DNA from: Gammaproteobacteria bacterium
GTDB lineage: Bacteria > Pseudomonadota > Gammaproteobacteria > JASBUN01
NCBI GenBank assembly: GCA_030147845.1
Contig: JASBUN010000050.1
Location: 1 to 57,531, forward strand
Length of the DNA stretch: 57,531 nucleotides
Reading direction: 5' to 3'
Shown here: positions 51,457 to 57,531 of the stretch, piece after piece
Layout of the letters: every line of letters begins with the position of its first letter
How positions within the stretch are numbered: the stretch's first letter is position 1
Translations under genes and position numbers: made by a program
The notes under the pieces: model-generated
Told to the model about the DNA's origin: nothing
Seen by the model: only the letters and a program-made list of their open reading frames with translations
Database searches by the model: none

Positions 51457-51472
51457 GACGCGCCTCTGTTAT

Positions 51473-52132
51473 CTATACATGCCCGTGGACGATCAGGTGA
51501 CGATCGCTGACCGACTCGACGCAAAGTGCATGAAGACCCATGGTGCGCAGCTGTGCGCGCACTTCATCGACCCGGTAGGCGGCCAGCAACGAATGGAAAA
51601 AGTCGTGTCGCAATATTTCCGCCTCGCCGCCCGTGTACTGCGCGGTAAGTGACTCGGCTTCGGCGCGACTGTGCGGACGCATAAGGTCCATGATAAAGAC
51701 CGCAGCACCGGGGGTGGCGGCGTGCGAAATACTACGCCATAGCACGAGCGGGTCGGCCAAATGATGCAGCAGACTGTTGCTGAGCAACATGCGGTAGTGC
51801 GCACGCGGTAATCTGGCCTGCGGTAATCGCGCCAACCGCAGGCGTATGCGATCGTCCAGCCGCGCCGCATGCACGGCCTGTTTGCCCAATTCGAGCATGG
51901 CCGCAGCGCCATCGATGCCGTCGATCACGCAATGCGGATAAGCGCGCGCGAAACGTACACTGATGTCGGCCGGGCCACAGCCCAAATCCAACACCGGACC
52001 GGAAATATTGGTGCCGAACAGCGCGCGGCAGTGCTCGATGAAAGCGCCGTGCGGCTGTTCGAAATCGGCCTCGGCATAGGCCCGCGCCTGCGCCGTGTCG
52101 TCCATCAACTCCGGTTCGGCAATGCGTTGCAT
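51473..52132 (-). CDS. Class I SAM-dependent methyltransferase
   Basis: A 219-residue Rossmann methyltransferase. Motif I is VLDLGCGPADISVRFA, with DGIDGAAAML as the acidic loop after beta-2, and SNSLLHHLADPL as motif IV-like. The ATG at 52132 (MQRIAEPELMDDTAQARAY) is chosen because the longer start at 52198 would overlap lysA. No substrate can be inferred. It sits 28 bases after lysA, so may share its transcript. Confidence 0.85.
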   Translation of the reverse strand: MQRIAEPELMDDTAQARAYAEADFEQPHGAFIEHCRALFGTNISGPVLDLGCGPADISVRFARAYPHCVIDGIDGAAAMLELGKQAVHAARLDDRIRLRLARLPQARLPRAHYRMLLSNSLLHHLADPLVLWRSISHAATPGAAVFIMDLMRPHSRAEAESLTAQYTGGEAEILRHDFFHSLLAAYRVDEVRAQLRTMGLHALCVESVSDRHLIVHGHV

Positions 52133-52160
52133 GAGTAGACCCCGCCATTGCACGTTGTGG

Positions 52161-53408
52161 CTAAGGAAGTATGGCCTCGCCTGCCATGAGTTGTTCAATG
52201 CTTTCGCGTGCCCGCACCATATGCGCCTCGGCGCCGTCGACCATGACCTCGGCGACGCGCGGCCGAGAATTGTAGTTGGAACTCATGGCGAAGCCGTAGG
52301 CGCCGGCGGATCGTACCGCTAACAAATCACCCGCGGCGAGCGCCAGTGACCGGTCCTTACCGAGGAAATCGCCGGTCTCGCAGACGGGTCCGACAATGTC
52401 GTAGTCGCGCCGCGGTTGCGCGCTGTGCTCTTGCACCGGCACGATTTCCTGCCAGGCATCATAGAGCGCCGGGCGCAGTAGATCGTTCATGGCGGCGTCA
52501 ACGATGGCGAACTGTTTTTCCGGTGTGGGCTTCACGTATTCCACCCGCGTCAGCAAAATGCCGGCGTTGCCGACAATGGCGCGGCCCGGCTCCATCAGCA
52601 GCTCCAAGTCACGCCCACCCAGCCGTTCCACGATCGCCGCGGCATATTCGCCGGGCTCGGGTGGTGTTTCATCCCGGTAGCGTATGCCGAGACCGCCGCC
52701 GATGTCGAGGTGCTGCACCGCCGTGCCGTGCGCGCCGAGTTGATCGACCAGCGCCAATACGCGCTCGAGGGCGTCCAGGAACGGGCTCATGCGCGTGAGT
52801 TGCGAGCCGATGTGGCAATCGATGCCGAGTACGCGAATGTGTTCGAGCTCGGCGGCGCGCGCGTATAGTTCGACGGCGCTATCGATGTCGACACCGAATT
52901 TGTTTTGCTTGAGTCCGGTGGAGATGTACGGGTGCGTGTTGGCATCGACGTCCGGATTGACGCGCAGCGATATGGGCGCTGTACGGCCGACCGCATCCGC
53001 GATTCGGTCGATACGTTCGAGCTCGGCGCTGGATTCGACATTGAAGCAACGGATGCCGACTTCGAGGGCACGCCGGATTTCGGGCTCTTGCTTACCGACG
53101 CCGGAGAAGACGATATTTTCCGGCCGGCCGCCGGCGCGTAGAACACGCTCTAACTCGCCGCGCGAAACGATGTCGAAGCCCGAACCCAGGCGCGCCAGTA
53201 TGTTCAGCACGGCCAAATTGGAGTTGGCTTTGACGGCGTAGCACACCAGGTGCGGTTGCGCACCGAAGGCGCGGTCGAAAGCGTGCCAATGGCGCTCGAT
53301 GGTGGCGCGCGAATAGACGTAGCAGGGCGTGCCGAAGCGCTCGGCCAGGCCGCGCAGATCGACATCTTCGGCATGCAGTACGCCGTCGCGATAGTGGAAG
53401 TGGTCCAT
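52161..53408 (-). CDS. lysA: Diaminopimelate decarboxylase
   Basis: PLP enzyme of 415 residues, last step of lysine synthesis. VCYAVKANSNLAVL holds the PLP lysine, HIGSQLT and the phosphate-binding EPGRAIVGNAG follow, and VGPVCETGDFLGKDR contains the substrate-side cysteine. It begins 14 bases after lptM in the same direction, a pairing common in Pseudomonas and Chromatiales. Confidence 0.97.
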   Translation of the reverse strand: MDHFHYRDGVLHAEDVDLRGLAERFGTPCYVYSRATIERHWHAFDRAFGAQPHLVCYAVKANSNLAVLNILARLGSGFDIVSRGELERVLRAGGRPENIVFSGVGKQEPEIRRALEVGIRCFNVESSAELERIDRIADAVGRTAPISLRVNPDVDANTHPYISTGLKQNKFGVDIDSAVELYARAAELEHIRVLGIDCHIGSQLTRMSPFLDALERVLALVDQLGAHGTAVQHLDIGGGLGIRYRDETPPEPGEYAAAIVERLGGRDLELLMEPGRAIVGNAGILLTRVEYVKPTPEKQFAIVDAAMNDLLRPALYDAWQEIVPVQEHSAQPRRDYDIVGPVCETGDFLGKDRSLALAAGDLLAVRSAGAYGFAMSSNYNSRPRVAEVMVDGAEAHMVRARESIEQLMAGEAILP

Positions 53409-53422
53409 AAGGATGCCCGCTT

Positions 53423-53575
53423 TTATTTGCGGCTTTGGTCTTTCTTCTGTTCCTGCTTGTGGGCATGATCGGGCAAATACAAATCACCCTTGCGGCCGCA
53501 GGCAGACAATAGCGCGCCGGTGCCGAACACAGCGATCACGGCCCACAATAGATAGTTGGCCCAACAGCTTTTCAT
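53423..53575 (-). CDS. lptM: LPS translocon maturation lipoprotein LptM (YifL)
   Basis: A 50-residue lipoprotein. It starts MKSCWANYLLWAVIAVFG, has a hydrophobic signal and lipobox LLSAC with lipidated Cys26, then CGRKGDLYLP, the conserved LptM motif (C-G-x-K-G-x-L-Y-x-P). A lysine/glutamine-rich tail follows. In E. coli it helps assemble the LptD/E LPS export pore in the outer membrane. The sequence was read directly from the strand at 53575-53423; its context ahead of lysA supports it. Confidence 0.93.
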   Translation of the reverse strand: MKSCWANYLLWAVIAVFGTGALLSACGRKGDLYLPDHAHKQEQKKDQSRK

Positions 53576-53683
53576 TTCGATCTCCAATCCGCACCCCGCT
53601 CCGAGGCATTATACGGTTATGCTAAAGTCCTGCCTACGGCGACACTCGACCGGATATTGGCGGGCGTACCGCGAGATGCATGT

Positions 53684-55597
53684 GTGAGACTGAAAACTAA
53701 TATATTTCTGTGGGTGTTCGTGTCCACCCTGCTGCCTTTGGCGGTATTGGTGCTGGCGGCCACCACCTACAGCGAACGGCGTTACCGGGACGAGGTCAAT
53801 CGGGAAATGACCTCGCGCCTCAACGCCCTGGTGTCGGAAATCGACCGTAGCCTGTATTACGAGCGCCAAATGGTGCTGGCGCTGGCCGGTTCGCCCGATA
53901 TCCGCCAGTATCTGCCGGTGCTCGAGCGCGCGGACGCCGGTGCTTTGCACAGCGAGTACTTTCAGCGCACCGAACGACTGAGCCGTTTTCTGGCCGGCCT
54001 GCAGGGTGTGGTGCCGAATTTTGCTACCCTGCGCGTGCTCGATATTCAGGCCAACACGCTGATTAAGGTACGCTTTGGCCATGGCAATGTCGGTATTTCC
54101 GAAGGTATCGAGAGTTTTCCATACGCGGAAGATGAAATCCAGGACCCTGGCTTCGCCAAGCGCCTGCGTGCCCTGGCGGCCAACGATCTCAGTTTCATCG
54201 CGCTGCCCGAAAGCCGCTGGGATCGAGACGGGCTGCGTGGCCCGCCGATGCTGGACGCGGTCGTGCCGCTGCAACGCGACGGCAAGACCATCGGCTACTT
54301 GATGGTCGATTTCAGTGGTGGCCAGGTCGATCGCATCGTCGAGATGGCGCCGCGTGAGCACGAGGGCAAGGTGCTGATCGCGGAAATCAATCCCGACAAC
54401 ATCGATCGTGACGGCAACATTCTCTACGATGACGCGCGTGGCTTGCGCCTGACCAACAACGACGCCGCGCCGTTCAACCTCAAAAAGCTCGACGGCGGCC
54501 GCCTGTGGGACGCCGTGCAACGTAAACCTTACGGTGAATTTTCGGACCCGAGCGGGCTAACACGCACCTACTATATGGAATACCTGCCCTACTCCAATCA
54601 GCTCGCCAGTTGGGTGGTCGCCGTGCGCATGAATATGAGCGAGGTGCTGGCGCCCTTCGATCGCATTCGCCAGGGTATCCTGGGAGTGGCGGCGGTGGCG
54701 TTATTGGCCAGTCTGTTTCTCGCTCAATTGGGCGCACGTACGATCGCCAGGCCGGTAACCGAGATGGCCCGCGGACTAAAACGCTACGCCAACGGCGATC
54801 ACAGCGTGCGCGTGCATGCCCAGGGCGCCGATGAAATTCGGCAACTCGAGACCTCGTTCAACTATATGGCCGACACACTCGAGCATGCCCGCGCCGAACG
54901 TGATCGGGCGCAGCATATGATGCTGCAGAACGCCAAGCTGGCCAGTATCGGCCAGATGGCCGCCGGTATCGGTCACGAGATCAACAACCCGCTCAATAAC
55001 GCGCTGTCATTGGCAAAGTTGATCAAGCGGGCCGCGCCCGATAACGTCAAGGTGCAGCGTGATGTCAATTCGCTGCGCGAGGAAGTGCTACGGGCGTCGG
55101 TTATCGTCAAGGGCATACTCAACTTTGCCCGGCAAGTGACACCTGAGTACAGTCGATTTGCGGTCGCGGCGTGGATAGATGAAACCATCGCGCTGGTCCA
55201 GCAAGAAGCGCGTTCGCACTGTGCCGTCATTAGCGCGGGCGCCATCGACGATGGCTTTATCGACGGTGATCGCGGTCAGTTGCAGCAAGTGTTGGTGAAT
55301 TTACTCTTGAACGCGGTGCAGGCGAGCGCGCAGGGTTCCGCTGTTACCGTGCAAACGGCGCGTAGGCAGCGCGAGTTCGTGATTTGCGTATGCGACCATG
55401 GTTCAGGCATCGACGCGCCGACCATGGAGCGGGTCTTCGACCCGTTTTTCAGTACCAAGGCGGTGGGTGAAGGCAGCGGTCTCGGACTTTCCATCAGCCT
55501 CGGTATCGTTGAGCGGCACGGCGGACAACTGCGCGTCGAGAACAACGCCGACGGTGGTGTGACCGCGACCGTAATCCTGCCGTTAGGGGAGCTCTGA
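53684..55597 (+). CDS. Sensor histidine kinase of a sigma-54 two-component system
   Basis: A 637-residue inner-membrane kinase. TM1 (about 8-26) is followed by a large periplasmic sensor domain (about 30-330, Cache-like), TM2 (about 333-355), a HAMP domain and a coiled coil. The H-box GIGHEINNPLN carries the phospho-accepting His, and the ATPase domain has NLLLNAVQAS, DHGSGI and GSGLGLSISLG. The catalytic half is NtrB-like. A GTG at 53684 is chosen (VRLKTNIFLWVF); an in-frame TTG at 53657 is alternative. It is divergent from lptM, and the response regulator follows after 207 bases. The periplasmic ligand is unknown; sulfur compounds are plausible given soxY downstream. Confidence 0.9.
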   Translation: MRLKTNIFLWVFVSTLLPLAVLVLAATTYSERRYRDEVNREMTSRLNALVSEIDRSLYYERQMVLALAGSPDIRQYLPVLERADAGALHSEYFQRTERLSRFLAGLQGVVPNFATLRVLDIQANTLIKVRFGHGNVGISEGIESFPYAEDEIQDPGFAKRLRALAANDLSFIALPESRWDRDGLRGPPMLDAVVPLQRDGKTIGYLMVDFSGGQVDRIVEMAPREHEGKVLIAEINPDNIDRDGNILYDDARGLRLTNNDAAPFNLKKLDGGRLWDAVQRKPYGEFSDPSGLTRTYYMEYLPYSNQLASWVVAVRMNMSEVLAPFDRIRQGILGVAAVALLASLFLAQLGARTIARPVTEMARGLKRYANGDHSVRVHAQGADEIRQLETSFNYMADTLEHARAERDRAQHMMLQNAKLASIGQMAAGIGHEINNPLNNALSLAKLIKRAAPDNVKVQRDVNSLREEVLRASVIVKGILNFARQVTPEYSRFAVAAWIDETIALVQQEARSHCAVISAGAIDDGFIDGDRGQLQQVLVNLLLNAVQASAQGSAVTVQTARRQREFVICVCDHGSGIDAPTMERVFDPFFSTKAVGEGSGLGLSISLGIVERHGGQLRVENNADGGVTATVILPLGEL

Positions 55598-55804
55598 TCC
55601 GTTCTGTCAAGGCGATGGCATACGGCCGAAGGCGGCGCCGTAGCAAACTTGGTCGCGGTAAACGATCATGCCGAGACGCATTTCCAATGCCGCTTGAGCG
55701 AATTAATTTCGAACCTCCTCGGTGCGGCCGAGCCAGGATTGCTGCTATATCACAGCGATCGCGCTCTATAATCGGGGCACGATAAATCGGCGGAGTCCAC
55801 GCGC

Positions 55805-57184
55805 ATGGATCGACAGCCACTAATTCTATTCGTCGACGACGACATCAAGTCGGGCGAACTCATGTTGCGCTTCAGCGAGGATGCGCCGTTCGACGTGCGC
55901 GTGTTCCGCGACCCGGTGCAAGCGTTGGACTACTTCAGGCAGTGCGGCGCGGACCTCATCATCAGCGATTTACGTATGCCCAATTTGACCGGCACACAAT
56001 TGCTGGCCGAGGTGCGCCGTGTAGATTCTGACGTGCCGGTGATCATTGTTACCGCCTATTCGACGGTCGACAACGCCATCGAAGCGCTACGTTTCGGCGC
56101 CAGCGATTTTCTGAAAAAGCCGTTCGATATGGACGAATTGATCGTCCAGGTGCAAAAGACGCTGGAAGGCATGCGGTTGCGGCGCGAGAACCGGCTGTTG
56201 AAACGCCAACTACGCGATGAACACTCCCGGTTCGGCATGATCGGGCAAACGCCGGTGATGCGCGCGGTCTACTCGACCATCGAAAAAATTGCCGATATCC
56301 GTTGCAACGTCATTATCGAAGGCGATTCCGGCACCGGCAAGGAATTGGTTGCGCGCGCCATACACGATCTCAGCCAGGACGCCGAGCAGCCGTTCGTGGT
56401 CATCGATTGCGGTGCGCTCAGCGACACCTTATTGGAGAGCGAGTTGTTTGGGCACGAGAAAGGTGCGTTCACGGGCGCATCGCATACCAAACAAGGATTG
56501 TTACAGGCGGCCTCGGGCGGGACCGTGTTGCTGGATGAGATCGGCAATATTTCCGATGCAATGCAGGTCAAGCTATTGCGCGTGGTGCAGGAACAGCAGA
56601 TCACACGGGTTGGTGGCGTGCGACCGATCGACATCGATGTGCGTTTTGTCGTCGCCACTCATCGGGACTTGGAACAAATGGTGGCGCAGGGACATTTTCG
56701 TCATGATTTGTATCATCGACTCAACGTCGTCAAGATTGGCATGCCGCCGCTGCACCGTCGGCGTGAAGACATACCGTTGCTGATACAGTATTTTATCGAG
56801 GACTTCCGGCAGCGCTACCAGCGCGAGATAAGCGGATTCGATGCGTCATCCATGCGACGTCTATGCGCGTACGACTGGCCCGGCAATGTGCGCGAGCTGC
56901 GCAACTTGGTGGAACGCCACATCGCGCTGGCCGATGGTCCCGAACTGCACATCGACGAACTTCCCAGCGCTACCGTCACCAGTGCCGACGCCATTGACGG
57001 TGACCTGCCGACCATAGAAGAATTGGAGCGGCGCTATATCCTCAAGTTGTTGCAACGCTACGGCGGCAACCGTGAACGCACCGCCAGTGCGCTCGGCATC
57101 AATAAATCGACCTTGTGGCGCAAGCTGCAGCACTACGACAAGACTAGCGTGGCCGACCCCGGTGACGTCGATGCGGCGGACTGA
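55805..57184 (+). CDS. Sigma-54-dependent response regulator
   Basis: A 459-residue enhancer-binding protein. The receiver carries phosphorylation site Asp55 (SDLRMPN). The AAA+ domain has Walker A GDSGTGKE, the sigma-54 loop GAFTGA and VLLDEIGNIS. A Fis-type helix-turn-helix (RTASALGINKSTLWRKL) closes the protein. A perfect TATAAT at 55767-55772 with no good -35 may be part of its own promoter. It lies 117 bases upstream of a sigma-54 promoter that reads into soxY. A sigma-54 two-component system (TspS/TspR) controlling sox genes has been reported in Acidithiobacillus caldus; this pair is probably the counterpart. Confidence 0.93.
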   Translation: MDRQPLILFVDDDIKSGELMLRFSEDAPFDVRVFRDPVQALDYFRQCGADLIISDLRMPNLTGTQLLAEVRRVDSDVPVIIVTAYSTVDNAIEALRFGASDFLKKPFDMDELIVQVQKTLEGMRLRRENRLLKRQLRDEHSRFGMIGQTPVMRAVYSTIEKIADIRCNVIIEGDSGTGKELVARAIHDLSQDAEQPFVVIDCGALSDTLLESELFGHEKGAFTGASHTKQGLLQAASGGTVLLDEIGNISDAMQVKLLRVVQEQQITRVGGVRPIDIDVRFVVATHRDLEQMVAQGHFRHDLYHRLNVVKIGMPPLHRRREDIPLLIQYFIEDFRQRYQREISGFDASSMRRLCAYDWPGNVRELRNLVERHIALADGPELHIDELPSATVTSADAIDGDLPTIEELERRYILKLLQRYGGNRERTASALGINKSTLWRKLQHYDKTSVADPGDVDAAD

Positions 57185-57300
57185 CGCGCCGTGGCGCGAT
57201 CGTTGAAATTGCAATCCAAGCATTGCAGTTTGCACGAATCGGCGCCGCCAATGGGCCGAGATTATTAGCTAATCAATTGTTTTATTTAAATTTAATATAG

Positions 57301-57316
57301 TGGTACGGCTATTGCA
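57301..57316 (+). promoter_or_regulatory. Sigma-54 promoter of soxY
   Basis: TGGTACGGCTATTGCA fits the sigma-54 consensus TGGYRYRN4TTGCW with the exact ten-base gap between GG and GC. Transcription would start near 57327, 46 bases before the soxY ATG. An adjacent AT-rich stretch (57261-57300) could help DNA bending. Confidence 0.85.
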
Positions 57317-57372
57317 CTTATCTCAGCGGTGTACACGATTGCAATCAAAGAGGCACTGAGGAGTCTTCACTA

Positions 57373-57531
57373 ATGAATACCAACTTAAAACGTAGAAGTT
57401 TGTTGAAAGGTACGCTGGCGGCGAGCGTAGCGGGCGTGGCGGTCGGTGCGGGCCTGCTGAGCCCGCAGACGGTGCTGGCGGCGGCGTGGCCGGCCTCGGC
57501 GTTCTCGGCCAAGGGCGTGGACGCGGCGATG
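57373..57531 (+). CDS. soxY: Thiosulfate oxidation carrier protein SoxY (partial, N-terminus only)
   Basis: The first 53 residues are present; the gene runs past the window end. A twin-arginine signal (LKRRSLLKGTLA) and a long hydrophobic segment end at a likely cleavage site near AAAWPASAF. The mature start (AAWPASAFSAKGVDAAM) matches SoxY. SoxY carries sulfur intermediates on a C-terminal cysteine (GGCGG), not visible here. GAGGAG about ten bases upstream supports the ATG at 57373. SoxY implies thiosulfate oxidation in the periplasm. Confidence 0.85.
   Translation, partial: MNTNLKRRSLLKGTLAASVAGVAVGAGLLSPQTVLAAAWPASAFSAKGVDAAM

Noticed and set aside
53609..54520. Long open frame (303 codons) on the minus strand
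   Set aside because: It lies opposite the sensor kinase, whose domains are clear; the antisense translation has no recognisable family and reflects codon bias.

Overview
This window is a chromosomal segment of a gammaproteobacterium that includes the replication origin. Left of the origin lies the usual leftward block rpmH-rnpA-yidD-yidC-mnmE-mnmG, and to the right lies dnaA-dnaN-recF-gyrB. The region between dnaA and dnaN holds DnaA boxes and an AT-rich stretch. Two near-perfect parS palindromes lie inside recF. Gene orders further right match Escherichia coli and Pseudomonas closely: glyQ-glyS-gmhB-plsC, glnA-ntrBC, yibN-(trx)-secB-gpsA facing gpmI-envC-ctpA-yibQ, hslVU-ubiE-ubiJ-ubiB and lptM-lysA...dapF-DUF484-xerC. 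The window ends in the first 53 codons of soxY. Together with tusA-like, rhodanese and ArsR-type genes this points to a sulfur-oxidising chemolithotroph (Chromatiales or Acidiferrobacterales-like). The lineage is inferred, not proven.

Layout. 1-7.7 kb: mnmG (cut by the window start), a WspA-like chemoreceptor inserted between mnmG and mnmE, yidC, yidD, rnpA and rpmH, all leftward. 7.7-14.1 kb: dnaA, oriC, dnaN, recF with its parS sites, and gyrB. 14.1-19 kb: leftward glyQ-glyS-mazG-like-gmhB-plsC. 19-22.3 kb: a conserved protein of unknown function, a PP-loop sulfurtransferase-like protein, a TusA-like carrier and a CDF metal exporter. 22.3-27.4 kb: nitrogen regulation, with two NtrC sites, a sigma-54 promoter, glnA, a terminator, a DUF4124 protein, a third NtrC site, ntrB and ntrC. 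27.4-32 kb: pyrD, trmL, and the leftward yibN-trxC-secB-gpsA run with an ArsR regulator carrying a BigR/SqrR-like cysteine pair. 32-38.8 kb: gpmI, envC, ctpA, a divergent polysaccharide deacetylase, a DJ-1 protein and a DUF389 membrane protein. 38.85-39.64 kb: a non-coding tandem array of hairpin repeats. 39.7-48.9 kb: a 67-residue conserved protein, DUF2721, ubiBJE, DUF971, hslUV, xerC, DUF484 and dapF. 49-53.6 kb: a CLC channel, a CoA-binding protein, a methyltransferase, lysA and the tiny lipoprotein lptM. 53.7-57.5 kb: a sensor kinase and a sigma-54-dependent response regulator followed by a well-matched sigma-54 promoter and soxY.

How the genes work together. Most of the window is housekeeping: replication start and segregation, tRNA modification, membrane protein insertion, ubiquinone synthesis, diaminopimelate/lysine synthesis, peptidoglycan remodelling and nitrogen control. 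The less routine content concerns sulfur: a sensor kinase/sigma-54 regulator pair placed to control sox genes, an ArsR repressor whose two cysteines have the spacing of persulfide sensors, and a PP-loop/TusA pair. I see no tRNA, rRNA, insertion sequence, prophage or CRISPR array. Only the repeat array and a few inserted genes interrupt conserved synteny.
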